From Rhizobium mayense (GTDB taxonomy: Bacteria; Pseudomonadota; Alphaproteobacteria; Rhizobiales; Rhizobiaceae), in contig NZ_JARFYM010000002.1 in the NCBI RefSeq assembly GCF_030272705.1, positions 62,001 to 126,000 on the forward strand: DNA of 64,000 nucleotides, in the 5' to 3' direction. The notes under the pieces were generated by a model. It made no database searches and was not told where the DNA came from. It saw only the letters and a program-made list of their open reading frames with translations. Shown piece by piece: positions 54,169 to 62,872 of the stretch (positions are counted from its first letter, which is position 1; every line of letters starts with the position of its first letter). The position numbers were made by a program, and so were the translations under genes.

Positions 54169-55557
54169 TCACCACTGAAAATAGTAACGGCGGATTGCTG
54201 CCGACAATATTCGGGCGAGCTGCCTTTCGCGCTGAACGCGGGGCAGATCGGCCCTCGCCTGCTCGCGCAGTTCCCGCCGCGCTTCCTCAAAATCGACGGA
54301 GGTCAGACGACCGTTGCGCATGATCTCGCGCCCGCCGACGAATAGCCCTTTGGCGTAGGACGATGTCATGCGGGTCAGCAGCACCTCCGCCTCGTCGATA
54401 TCGTCGAACAGGCAATCCGCCGTCAGGGCCTCATAATCAATCACCACAAAATCCTGGGATGCCGGTGCGTTGACCACCCTGGCGCCAATATGAATGGCGG
54501 CATCGAAAATTTGATCTGCGGTAAACCGGCGCGTCAGCTCTCGCCCGCCATGCAGAAGATAGATGAGCCGCATCTCGCGCCAGAGATCCTGATCGTCGTC
54601 AAAGCCGGTGCCGTCGAGGCCGATGGCAAGGGCCGGCCCGTTGTCAGCCACGAGCGAGATCGGCGCAATGCCTGAGCGCAGGCGCAGATTGGCTGAGGGA
54701 TTGCTGACGAGCTGCACGCCTCTCTCCGCTAGCAGCTCACATTCCGCCGGCTGCAACTGCACGCCATGGGCCACCGCTAGCCGCGGCGAAAGAAAGCCGA
54801 TTTCATCGAGATAACGAACGACACCCTGCGGAAAGCGGCGATCCAGCCATTGCCGCTGCCGGGGGCTTTCCAGAAGATGCATGTGGATGCGCCGATTGTT
54901 GAGCGCGGACGCCTCGGCGATCGCCTCCAGCATGGCGTCGGAGCACCATTGCGGGCCAATCGGCCCGTATTGGACATCGACCATCGGATTGGAATTTGCC
55001 GCGGCCACAGCCTCGACGACGGCGATCTGTTCTGCAATCGGCGCATAGGCCGGAATGCTCGGCGACAAGGCCCGCCAATCGTCCTCGCTCAGCAACGGCT
55101 TCAATTTCTCCGGCCCGCCGCCATAGGCCCAGGGATCGAAATCAAGCAACGGACAGGACAAGCCCAAACGTATGCCGACATCCCCCGCAGCGCGGATGAC
55201 AGCGGCGGCTTCATCGCCGAGCCGGTTGATATTCAGCGAGTTGTGGCAGTGCATCGTCGCGCCCACACCCGTTTGCGCAAGGCGCGCGAATGCCACCAAC
55301 GCCTCCAGATAGGCATCAGTTCGCGGTCGCAGACGCATGCCGGGGATCCAGGCCTCCAGGGCGTCGTCGACGGCGCCGAAATCGAGCGTGCGGATGCCAT
55401 ATCCATGATCATGAGCGTTGACAGGCGCCGGCATCACCAGATCGCCCGGGCCAAGGGCGAGCGATCCGTCCGCGCCTGCGGGAAACCGTGTCGCACCGTC
55501 AAATCGCGCCGCAATCTCGTGGCCGGGACGAAGCAGCAGCCTGGCCGATGTCGTCAT
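54169..55557 (-). CDS. Amidohydrolase-family protein (cytosine/guanine deaminase-like)
   Basis: This 462-residue metal-dependent hydrolase has a (beta/alpha)8 barrel. The metal motifs are NAHDHGYG (H49, H51), HMHLLES (about 225-230), LAVAHGVQLQ (about 265) and IGLDGTGFDDDQD with the metal Asp (about 315). This subgroup deaminates or hydrolyses C-N bonds in heterocycles. It is the last gene of the minus-strand operon and lies 5 bases after the LysR stop. The substrate is unknown. Confidence 0.85.
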   Translation of the reverse strand: MTTSARLLLRPGHEIAARFDGATRFPAGADGSLALGPGDLVMPAPVNAHDHGYGIRTLDFGAVDDALEAWIPGMRLRPRTDAYLEALVAFARLAQTGVGATMHCHNSLNINRLGDEAAAVIRAAGDVGIRLGLSCPLLDFDPWAYGGGPEKLKPLLSEDDWRALSPSIPAYAPIAEQIAVVEAVAAANSNPMVDVQYGPIGPQWCSDAMLEAIAEASALNNRRIHMHLLESPRQRQWLDRRFPQGVVRYLDEIGFLSPRLAVAHGVQLQPAECELLAERGVQLVSNPSANLRLRSGIAPISLVADNGPALAIGLDGTGFDDDQDLWREMRLIYLLHGGRELTRRFTADQIFDAAIHIGARVVNAPASQDFVVIDYEALTADCLFDDIDEAEVLLTRMTSSYAKGLFVGGREIMRNGRLTSVDFEEARRELREQARADLPRVQRERQLARILSAAIRRYYFQW

Positions 55558-55562
55558 TTTCT

Positions 55563-56486
55563 TTACCTCTGGATCACGGCATGGATCTTGTCGCTGAACT
55601 TCTTCAGCTCGACGCTCATCGACTCGATCACCACTTCAGTCGCATGGGTAAGCTGGCGCTGACGCGGCACGACGATACCGACCTGCAAATTGTGCAATTG
55701 AGAACCGGCGATGTGCAAAGCAACCACTTCGCCGGCCTCGAGTTCTTGTAGAAGGCCAAGTGGCGTGAAGAAGGCAACGCCCTCACCTGACAGGATCAAC
55801 GGTTTCAGCATCATCTGATTGTTCGTCGCGACCAGCGTGCGGCCAACGCGGTTGAGCGCACCGAGCTCGACGGCGATCATCGAGCTCATGACTTCATTGT
55901 CGAGCTGCAAAAGCAGCTTGAACTGCGCGCATTCCTGAAGCGTGGCCGATTTCTGCCGCGCCAGCGGATGATTGCGCGACACTATCGCCATTAGCGGCAT
56001 CGGAACGCCGTAGACCAGCTTGATGTCGTGGGGCCGGGCAAGATCAAAGGTGACACCGATATCGACGTCGCCTTCCGCTATGAAACGGAAAATGCTGGTG
56101 TAATTGTCGTTGCGGATGCGGAAATCCACCGCCGGGTGCCGCTTGTGAAAGCCCATGACGAATTCCGGCAGGAACTGCACTGCGAGACTGTCGAGCGAGG
56201 CGATATGGACCCGGCCGGCGCATTTGCCCTGGAGATCCCCGAGATCGGATTTCATGATCTCGTATTTCAGCAGCGTATCCTTGGCATGCTTCAGGACGAT
56301 CTCGCCAGCCGCCGTCAATCGCAGACCGTCGGAAAAACGTTCGAACAAGGGCGTTCCGAGCTCGTCCTCCAGCTTTTTGATTTGCCGGCTAACGGCCGAA
56401 GTCGCGACATGCAGCTCGTCCGACGCCTTGCGGATCGAGCCCGAACGCGCAACTTCTGCGAAGTATTTCAAGATGCTAGCGTGCAT
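55563..56486 (-). CDS. LysR-family regulator embedded in the catabolic operon
   Basis: This 307-residue LysR protein has a winged helix at residues 1-62 (SIRKASDELHVATSAVSRQIKKLEDELGTPLFERF) and a type-2 periplasmic-binding-like effector domain (RVHIASLDSLAVQFLPEFV). It lies between the crotonase (35 bases) and amidohydrolase (5 bases) genes on the same strand, so it is probably transcribed as part of the operon it controls, giving positive feedback. A T-N11-A-type box near 62612 ahead of the first gene could be its target. Confidence 0.9.
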   Translation of the reverse strand: MHASILKYFAEVARSGSIRKASDELHVATSAVSRQIKKLEDELGTPLFERFSDGLRLTAAGEIVLKHAKDTLLKYEIMKSDLGDLQGKCAGRVHIASLDSLAVQFLPEFVMGFHKRHPAVDFRIRNDNYTSIFRFIAEGDVDIGVTFDLARPHDIKLVYGVPMPLMAIVSRNHPLARQKSATLQECAQFKLLLQLDNEVMSSMIAVELGALNRVGRTLVATNNQMMLKPLILSGEGVAFFTPLGLLQELEAGEVVALHIAGSQLHNLQVGIVVPRQRQLTHATEVVIESMSVELKKFSDKIHAVIQR

Positions 56487-56521
56487 GGAAGCCCCTCGAT
56501 CTGCCGGAAGCTATATCACGC

Positions 56522-57298
56522 TCATCGTCCCCGCCAAACGGGCGCCCGCTTCTGCTGGAAGGCGGCGACTCCCTCCAACGCGTCCTCGCTTTGCAGCGCC
56601 TTGATGAGCGCGGGCGTGCGCAACGCCTGTGCCTCTGCGGGGCTCAGATGACCGGTCCGGTTCACCGTCTGCTTGATCGCGCGCAGCGACAACGGCGCGC
56701 AGGCAACGATGTCCGCAACCCAGCGATCGACGGCCGCATCGAGTTCGACGACCGGAACCACCTCGTTGACGACCCCGAAGCCTGCCATTTCGGAGGCGCT
56801 GAACTGGCGCCCCGTCAGCATGACGGCCATCGCCCGATTGAAAGCGATCTTTCGCTGCAATAGCACCATGCCGCCATCCAGCGGCATGCGCCCGACGCGG
56901 GCTTCCGGCAGGCCAAAGCGCGCCGTCTCCGCCGCAATGACGATGTCGCAGCCGAGCACCATCTCGAAGCCGCCGCCAAGCGCGAAGCCGTTGACGCGGG
57001 CAATGATCGGCACATCGAGAGACCGGCGAAACGCCAACCCGCCGAAACCGTTCACCCGGCTCGCCGCCCAATAGTCGAGGCCGGAGCTACCGCTTCCGCC
57101 CTTCAGATCGGCGCCGGCGCAAAAGGCTTTTTCTCCCGCTCCGGTCAGGACGACGCAACTGATGTCGTCGCGCGCTTCGATCTCGCGCCAGATCGTCTCC
57201 AGCTCCTGCTCCGTCGCAGCGTCGACCGCATTCATGCGGTCGGGACGATCCAGCGTGACTCGCGCGACGCGATCTTCGACGGAAAACCCGACGCTCAT
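56522..57298 (-). CDS. Enoyl-CoA hydratase/isomerase (crotonase) family protein
   Basis: This is a 258-residue crotonase. Both catalytic glutamates of hydratases are present: E112 (ALGGGFEMVLGCD) and E132 (FGLPEARVGRMP). The CoA-binding AFCAGADLK block and the oxyanion-hole glycines are intact. It hydrates an enoyl-CoA, or cleaves or isomerises a CoA thioester. The ATG overlaps the stop of the CoA-transferase gene by 4 bases (57295-57298), so the two act on one intermediate. The substrate is unknown. Confidence 0.93.
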   Translation of the reverse strand: MSVGFSVEDRVARVTLDRPDRMNAVDAATEQELETIWREIEARDDISCVVLTGAGEKAFCAGADLKGGSGSSGLDYWAASRVNGFGGLAFRRSLDVPIIARVNGFALGGGFEMVLGCDIVIAAETARFGLPEARVGRMPLDGGMVLLQRKIAFNRAMAVMLTGRQFSASEMAGFGVVNEVVPVVELDAAVDRWVADIVACAPLSLRAIKQTVNRTGHLSPAEAQALRTPALIKALQSEDALEGVAAFQQKRAPVWRGR

Positions 57299-58452
57299 GC
57301 CGCATCTCCCTGCAGCCTGCCGAGAGAGCCGAGGATTTCGTCATTATGCTGGCCGAGCTGCGGCGGTGCTATACGCACTTTCACCTGCGCCGCCGACATG
57401 TCGATCGGCGAGCCAATGAGGCGGATTGGTCCAGCTGCCGTTTCGCCAGCCTCGAGGATCATCTTGTTGATGATCGTCTGCTCGTCCCTTAGCGCCTCGG
57501 GAAGCGAACGCACCGGCGCGCAGAGGATATCGACGCCTTCCAGCCGCTCAAGCCAATGCGCCGTCGTGTTCTTCGCGAAATTCTCGCGGAAAATCGCCTG
57601 CAGCTCCGGCCGCCGCGCCATCTGTGAATCGAAATCCTTGTACTGCGACAATTGCGACAGATCCTCGATTTCCAGCGCGTTGCAAATATCCTGCAGCGGA
57701 TTCTGCTTGAAGGCGCCGACCATGACGATAGCGCCGTCGGTGGTTTCAAACACGCCGGTCAACGGGAAGGCACCCCAGTTGAGGTCTCTCTGACGCATCA
57801 AATGCGTCGTCCCCTCCTGCATCTGCATGGCGAGCATGGAATTATACAGGCTGACGGCGACCTGCTGGCCCTCGCCGGTCTTGTCGCGCTGCAGCAGCGC
57901 CAGAAGAATGCCCTGAACCAGATGCATGCCGGCTGAATAATCGGCAAGTGGCGTGGCGTAGATCGAGGTCGGGTGGCTGCTGTCCGACTTGCGGCGCATG
58001 ACGCCTGACACGGCCTGCGCCAACACGTCTTGGCCGCCCTTGTGCTGATAGGGGCCAGTCAGTCCGAAACCGGTGCCGACGGCGTAGATCAGCCGCTTGT
58101 TGATCTTCTTCAGGTCCTCGAATCCGAAGCCCATGCGCTCCATCACACCCGGACGGAAGTTGTTGACGACGACATCGGCCGTTTCCAGCAGCGTGAGCAC
58201 GGTATCGCGCGCTTCCGGCTGCTTGAGGTCGAGCGCCAGGCTCTTCTTGTTGCGGTTCAACGAGCAGAAGACCGGGTTATTGAGGCCGTCCGGGTCGGAG
58301 CCGAGCGACCAGCGGGAGAGATCGCCGATACGTTCCTTCTCGACCTTAATGACTTCGGCGCCATAGTCGGCCAATACCTGCGTGCAGGACGGTCCCAGCA
58401 TGACCTGGGTAAAATCGATGACACGAATGCCGTCGAGGGGAAGAGTGGTCAT
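57295..58452 (-). CDS. CaiB/BaiF-family (class III) CoA-transferase
   Basis: This 385-residue protein is a family III CoA-transferase, which moves CoA between carboxylic acids. The catalytic aspartate is D171 (TPLADYSAGM). Other family motifs are GIRVIDFTQVMLGPSCTQVLADYGAEVIKVE, SLNRNKKSLALDLK and DVVVNNFRPGVMERMG. It probably activates the substrate acid for the crotonase, whose gene overlaps its end; its own start overlaps the FAD oxidoreductase stop (58449-58452). Confidence 0.95.
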   Translation of the reverse strand: MTTLPLDGIRVIDFTQVMLGPSCTQVLADYGAEVIKVEKERIGDLSRWSLGSDPDGLNNPVFCSLNRNKKSLALDLKQPEARDTVLTLLETADVVVNNFRPGVMERMGFGFEDLKKINKRLIYAVGTGFGLTGPYQHKGGQDVLAQAVSGVMRRKSDSSHPTSIYATPLADYSAGMHLVQGILLALLQRDKTGEGQQVAVSLYNSMLAMQMQEGTTHLMRQRDLNWGAFPLTGVFETTDGAIVMVGAFKQNPLQDICNALEIEDLSQLSQYKDFDSQMARRPELQAIFRENFAKNTTAHWLERLEGVDILCAPVRSLPEALRDEQTIINKMILEAGETAAGPIRLIGSPIDMSAAQVKVRIAPPQLGQHNDEILGSLGRLQGDAA

Positions 58453-59807
58453 TCTGCGGCCTCCAAATAGGTAGCATTTTCGGACGGTACGTCGCCGGGA
58501 TCGGCCCCCTGCGCCCGCATTTGTTTCTGAATTGCCTTGACGTCCGCCTCGCGTACGGTCGTCCCGGCATTGAGTGCGACAACGGCGGCAACGCCTGCAG
58601 CCTCGCCCATGGCCATGCAGGGCGGAATTTCGCGGCTGGATTTCTGCGCCTGCGGCGTTGCCGAATAATGCCGGCCGGCGACGATCAACTGGTCGATCTC
58701 CTTCGGCAGCATTGCCCGGTAAGGCGTGTAGTAGTCGCGGCCACGGCAGACGGTGTCGGCAAAATGCCGCCTGGTCATCACATCGTCTTTCGTCACGACA
58801 TAGTCGCCTTCCAAAAGCCGGGTCTGGCGCACGCCGGTCTGCGGTGCGAAATCGACGACATAGGCATTCTCGAAGCCCGGTATCTTTTCACGCGCAAAGT
58901 CCAGCAGGCGCGCAATGCGGGCCCGTCCCTCCAGCTCCGCCTGGGTCAAATCCTCGACCTTGAGGCCGCTCAGCTTCGGCATATGCGGGCAGTTGAGCCA
59001 GACGACACCAGGCAGCGGCGTCTTCAACCACCAGAAAGACCAGCACCCACCGATCAGACGCTTGGCTTCATGATCGACCAGCTTGAAGGCTTCCGGGTCC
59101 TCACGCTCGAACCGCTCGGCAGCGTCGGTATCGACACCGCCCCACCGAGAAACCGTCGTCAGAATGAAGTTGGATTCGACATGCGAAGCGCCGGCGCTGG
59201 CGGCGACATCGAGGTCTCCTGTCGTGTCGATGACGACATCACCCAAGATCGCTTCCATGCCTGCCTTTGTCTGGCAGATGACGCCCTTGATCGTCTTGCC
59301 TTCAATGATCGCCGAAGAAAACCAGCTGTGAGTCCTGAGCTTGACGCCGGCAAGAGCCAGAATGTCGTAGGCGGCACGCTTGAAGCCGTCGGGGTCGAAA
59401 GCAGCGGAAAAGCAGATCGGATGCGGCATGGATGGCGTATGGAAGTCGAATAGCCCCCAGCGCGCCCAGCGCTGCCATGCTTCCGGAGTATCGCGGAATT
59501 CGATCAGGCGATCGCGATCCGTCGGCGTGACACACAGGCCCCAGGCCTTCATGCGCTCGATCATTTCCATGCAGATGCCGCGCACGGTGATTTCGAGCTC
59601 ATTGATCATATCGTCGAGCACCAGCACCATGCCGCCGGCAGCGAGACCGCCGACATAGGGATAGCGTTCCAGCAAGGTGACGCTGGCGCCATTGCGGGCC
59701 GCCGATACTGCCGCCGAGATCCCGGCCGGCCCGCCGCCGACCACGACGACATCGGAGCGATCGACCACTTTGATGTCGCGCGCAGGCTGATGGATTGTCT
59801 CAATCAT
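58449..59807 (-). CDS. FAD-dependent oxidoreductase (FAD_oxidored-type)
   Basis: This 452-residue flavoprotein has an N-terminal dinucleotide motif DVVVVGGGPAGISAAVSAARNGASVTLLER followed by YVGGLAAGGMV, and a late VAGRHYSATPQAQKSSREIPPCMAMGEAAG block of the FAD_oxidored (PF12831-type) family. It oxidises an unknown organic substrate, and its gene position suggests a step before CoA activation. AGGAGG precedes the ATG at 59807. It lies 26 bases after the permease gene. Confidence 0.9.
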   Translation of the reverse strand: MIETIHQPARDIKVVDRSDVVVVGGGPAGISAAVSAARNGASVTLLERYPYVGGLAAGGMVLVLDDMINELEITVRGICMEMIERMKAWGLCVTPTDRDRLIEFRDTPEAWQRWARWGLFDFHTPSMPHPICFSAAFDPDGFKRAAYDILALAGVKLRTHSWFSSAIIEGKTIKGVICQTKAGMEAILGDVVIDTTGDLDVAASAGASHVESNFILTTVSRWGGVDTDAAERFEREDPEAFKLVDHEAKRLIGGCWSFWWLKTPLPGVVWLNCPHMPKLSGLKVEDLTQAELEGRARIARLLDFAREKIPGFENAYVVDFAPQTGVRQTRLLEGDYVVTKDDVMTRRHFADTVCRGRDYYTPYRAMLPKEIDQLIVAGRHYSATPQAQKSSREIPPCMAMGEAAGVAAVVALNAGTTVREADVKAIQKQMRAQGADPGDVPSENATYLEAAE

Positions 59808-59833
59808 TGTCGTTTCCTCCTAGTTGCGCCTGC

Positions 59834-60670
59834 TCAATGAGATCCAGCCGGCTTCCAGCGCACCACCTTTGCCTCGACGGCCGAAACAAGGGCGAAGAGG
59901 ATCACCGCCAGAAGGGCTGCGATCACAACGGTTGCGTAGAGAAGGGGCGAGCGGAAATTATAGGTGGCCTCGATGATCAGCGCGCCGAGGCCGAAACTCG
60001 AACCGATCCATTCAGCAACGATCGCGCCCATGACGCTGCTGGTTGCCGCGATCTTCAGAGCGGCGAACAGGAAGGGCAGCGAGCTCGGAAAGCGGACTTT
60101 CCAGAGGATCTCCGCATTGGTGGCCGACAGAACCCGCATCAGGTCGAGCATGGCAGGACTCGCAGCCCGCAATCCCTGGACCATGTTGACCAGCGTCGGG
60201 AAGAAGCAGATCAGGCCGGCAATGATGATCTTCGGCGCCAGACCATTGCCGAAGATCAGCACGAGGATCGGCGCAAGCGCGATGATCGGGATCGCCTTGA
60301 TGAAGACGGCGATCGGATAAAATGCCTTTTCCGCCGTCGTGCTATGCACGAACCACACCGCCAGCAGGATGGCGACGAGATTGCCGAACAGGAACCCGAG
60401 GGCCGCCTCGAGTAGGGTCGGCAGGAAGTTCCGCCATAGCGTTGCGGCATTGTCGCGGAATGCGAACACGACATCGGCCGGGCTCGGTGCCATGAAGGTC
60501 GGGATCTTGAATATCCAGATCACCAATTGCCAGAGCACGACGAGGCCCAGTCCAGCCAGGATCGCCGGCAGGTTTTTCGACAGGGTGCCAACGGTGGCGT
60601 CAAGAATGACCACCTTGCGCGGCGTGGATGCGGGCTCGGAGCGGGCGCCGGAAGAGACCACATTGCTCAT
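59834..60670 (-). CDS. ABC transporter permease, NitT/TauT (SsuC/ThiX-like) family
   Basis: This 278-residue inner-membrane permease has about six segments and the family loop (SATNAEILWKVRFPSSLPFLFAALKIAATSSVMGAIVAEWIG). ATG 60670 is chosen over 60676 because GGAGGA directly abuts the latter. Its start overlaps the ATPase stop (60667). It forms the channel of an importer for the operon's substrate. Confidence 0.93.
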   Translation of the reverse strand: MSNVVSSGARSEPASTPRKVVILDATVGTLSKNLPAILAGLGLVVLWQLVIWIFKIPTFMAPSPADVVFAFRDNAATLWRNFLPTLLEAALGFLFGNLVAILLAVWFVHSTTAEKAFYPIAVFIKAIPIIALAPILVLIFGNGLAPKIIIAGLICFFPTLVNMVQGLRAASPAMLDLMRVLSATNAEILWKVRFPSSLPFLFAALKIAATSSVMGAIVAEWIGSSFGLGALIIEATYNFRSPLLYATVVIAALLAVILFALVSAVEAKVVRWKPAGSH

Positions 60671-61479
60671 AGGCATTCCTCCAGCAGAGCGCGCAAATGC
60701 GCCGTCACCTGAATGAATTCCACCGTATCCCGCATGGCGAGCGACCGCGGATAGGGAAGATCGACCTTCATGAACTCCTTCACCCGCCCCGGATGCGCCT
60801 GGAGCATCAGCACATGCTGGCCAAGGAAAGCCGCTTCAGGGATGGAGTGAGTGACGAACACAATCGTCGTACCCGTTTCCTGCCAGAGCCGCAGCAGTTC
60901 CTCATTCAGCTTGTCGCGCGTGATCTCGTCCAGCGCGCCGAAGGGCTCGTCCATCAGCAGGATACGCGGGCGGGTGACCAACGCCCGGGCGATGGCGACG
61001 CGCTGGCGCATGCCGCCCGAAAGCTCGTGCGGCAAAGCGTTTTCGCGCCCCTTGAGACCGACCATCGCCAGCAGCTCCGCCGGGTCGGCGAAATCGCCAG
61101 CAGCATGCCTGCCGACCTCTGTCGGCAGGCGGACATTGTCGATGACGCTGCGCCAGGGCAGCAGGGTGGCGTCCTGGAACACGAAGGCGAAATCGCGGCC
61201 TTCGCGCGCCTCGCGCGGCGAGCGCCCGAGCACCGAGATCGAGCCGCTGCTGATATGCACGAGATCGGCAATGCAGCGCAGCAGCGTCGACTTTCCGCAG
61301 CCTGAGGGGCCGAGCATCGTCACGAACGCCCCCTCGGGGATATTCACCGACACGTTGGAGAGAGCGGTGATCTCGTTGTCCTTGTCGCCAAAGCGGATGT
61401 CCAGATTGGCGACGGATACGGCGAGCGGCGATCCGGCTGGCTGCGGATCGGGCCGTTTGATGGTGGCGGCGGCGGTCAT
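60667..61479 (-). CDS. ABC transporter ATP-binding protein, NitT/TauT (SsuB-like) family
   Basis: This is a 270-residue ATPase: Walker A GPSGCGKST, Q-loop VFQDATLLPW, signature LSGGMRQR, Walker B ILLMDEPFGALD and H-loop THSIPEA. These are features of SsuB/TauB/NrtD-type importers for sulfonates, nitrate or pyrimidines. It is placed between the binding protein (6 bases) and the permease (4-base overlap). Confidence 0.95.
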   Translation of the reverse strand: MTAAATIKRPDPQPAGSPLAVSVANLDIRFGDKDNEITALSNVSVNIPEGAFVTMLGPSGCGKSTLLRCIADLVHISSGSISVLGRSPREAREGRDFAFVFQDATLLPWRSVIDNVRLPTEVGRHAAGDFADPAELLAMVGLKGRENALPHELSGGMRQRVAIARALVTRPRILLMDEPFGALDEITRDKLNEELLRLWQETGTTIVFVTHSIPEAAFLGQHVLMLQAHPGRVKEFMKVDLPYPRSLAMRDTVEFIQVTAHLRALLEECL

Positions 61480-61485
61480 GACCGT

Positions 61486-62520
61486 TCACCCGACCTGCTT
61501 GCGGATATCGGCCGTCGCATCGAGAATGGCAAAGCTCGCGACGTCGTCGACAGAAGGAACCGTACCGGTGAACTGCTTGAGATCGGCATAGGCCTTGATC
61601 TGTGCTGCCCAATTGTCCCTGTTCATCGCCCCCCAGCCGAATTGCTTGGTCGTGTCGCCGAAGGAGAATTTTGCGATCGGCCCGACAGCTTTTAGTTCGC
61701 TTGCTTTGTCGAGGTTGGGATAAGTCTCGACCAGCATGTCGACGGCTTCTTCCGGGTGGTCGCGGACATAGCCCCAGCCCTTGGCCGCTGCCGTGGTGAA
61801 GCGCACCAGCACATCGGCATGTTTGTCGAGCTGTTCGTCGGTAGTGTAGTAGACGTTGGCATAGAGCTGCAGCCCGGCGTCCCAGAGCATCATATCGACG
61901 CGGTCGTCGCCCAGGACCGAAAGGGCATTGGTGTTGGTGACCCAGCCGGTGACGGCGTCGGCCTGGCCGGTCAGGAGCTGGTTCATATCCGAACCCATAT
62001 TGACCATCTTGACCTGATCCTCGGCGATGCCGTTCTTGGCAAGCAGCGCGCGAAGCAGGATGAAGGCCGTCGGCTGCGTGGCGATCGTCTTGCCGATCAA
62101 GTCCTTCGGCTCGCGGATCGGCGCTTTCTTCAGTGAAAAATAGGTGAAGGGGTGTTTCTGGAAGCCGGCGATAAAGGCTTTGACCGGAATGCCGGCCGAA
62201 CGCGCCAGCATCACCGATGGGCTGGAAGAGATTTGTCCGAGCGTCGATTGACCCGCGGCGACACCGGCCACACCATCGACATTGGGGCCGCCCGGAACGA
62301 TCTCCAACTCGACGCCCTGCTCCTTGAAGAAACCCTTCTTCTGCGCGACGACTTCGCCGATCACGCCGTTGGACACCAGCCAACCCAGTTGCATTTTCAC
62401 CTGCGCGACGTCCTGGGCAAGGCCCGCGCGGACGCCGATCAAGGTTTGTGCTGCGGCCAGGCCGCCCACCGTTGCGACATTGGACATGAAGCGACGGCGA
62501 TTCATCATGAAATGAGACAT
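61486..62520 (-). CDS. ABC transporter substrate-binding protein, NMT1/THI5-like (SsuA/TauA type)
   Basis: This 344-residue periplasmic binding protein has an N-terminal export signal with an arginine run (NRRRFMSNVATVGGLAAAQ), so Tat export is possible. The mature part resembles NMT1/THI5-type proteins: VKMQLGWLVSNGVIGEVVAQKKGFFKEQGVELEIVPGGPNVDGVAGVAAGQ. Members bind thiamine precursors, sulfonates, riboflavin or aromatic acids. AGGGGAA precedes the ATG. It is the first gene of the minus-strand operon. Confidence 0.93.
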   Translation of the reverse strand: MSHFMMNRRRFMSNVATVGGLAAAQTLIGVRAGLAQDVAQVKMQLGWLVSNGVIGEVVAQKKGFFKEQGVELEIVPGGPNVDGVAGVAAGQSTLGQISSSPSVMLARSAGIPVKAFIAGFQKHPFTYFSLKKAPIREPKDLIGKTIATQPTAFILLRALLAKNGIAEDQVKMVNMGSDMNQLLTGQADAVTGWVTNTNALSVLGDDRVDMMLWDAGLQLYANVYYTTDEQLDKHADVLVRFTTAAAKGWGYVRDHPEEAVDMLVETYPNLDKASELKAVGPIAKFSFGDTTKQFGWGAMNRDNWAAQIKAYADLKQFTGTVPSVDDVASFAILDATADIRKQVG

Positions 62521-62611
62521 AATAGTTCCCCTATTTGTTCCCTCGGCCCGACTTTATCATCGTTTACCGCAGCTCTTTTGCCGAATGCCCAGGAGGATGA
62601 GCAATTTTCGC

Positions 62612-62626
62612 GTTCTAATAAAGAAC
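62612..62626. promoter_or_regulatory. LysR-type dyad (T-N11-A)
   Basis: GTTCTAATAAAGAAC has GTTCT/AGAAC arms around AATAA; its inner 13 bases fit T-N11-A. It lies about 90 bases upstream of the binding-protein start, within reach for activation by the LysR protein encoded in the operon. Confidence 0.45.
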
Positions 62627-62643
62627 AATTATTCGCTAGATGA

Positions 62644-62660
62644 GTTGCCGAAAAGGCAAC
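62644..62660. promoter_or_regulatory. Short hairpin in the divergent promoter region
   Basis: GTTGCC and GGCAAC arms surround a GAAAA loop. It may be part of the operator region or an mRNA leader element of the divergent genes. Confidence 0.3.
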
Positions 62661-62872
62661 AGTAGAACAAGAACCATTTGCCGGGCGAGCACAAGCGTTT
62701 AGTCCGCCAATGCGTTCGAAATCGGCGGATGAGCTCGTTTCCCGATCTCGGGCAGAAACGGACGCTTGCTTTCGTCCCTTCCTAGTCCGATGGTATCGTT
62801 GCCGGCCGTCGGCTGAAGGAAAAGGGCGTCGCATAAGGCACGACGATCATGGCCGCCTGAAAGAGCATAGTG

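Larger units (their letters stand above)
62521..62872. other. Divergent promoter region of the catabolic operon and guanine-deaminase-like gene
   Basis: This 352-base region separates two divergent starts. It contains a LysR-type dyad (62612-62626) and a small GTTGCC/GGCAAC hairpin (62644-62660). I find no gene in it and no TPP-riboswitch consensus ahead of the THI5-like gene. Confidence 0.55.

Noticed and set aside
62521..62872. TPP riboswitch ahead of the THI5-like operon
   Set aside because: The conserved thi-box sequences are absent on the minus strand, so thiamine regulation is not supported.
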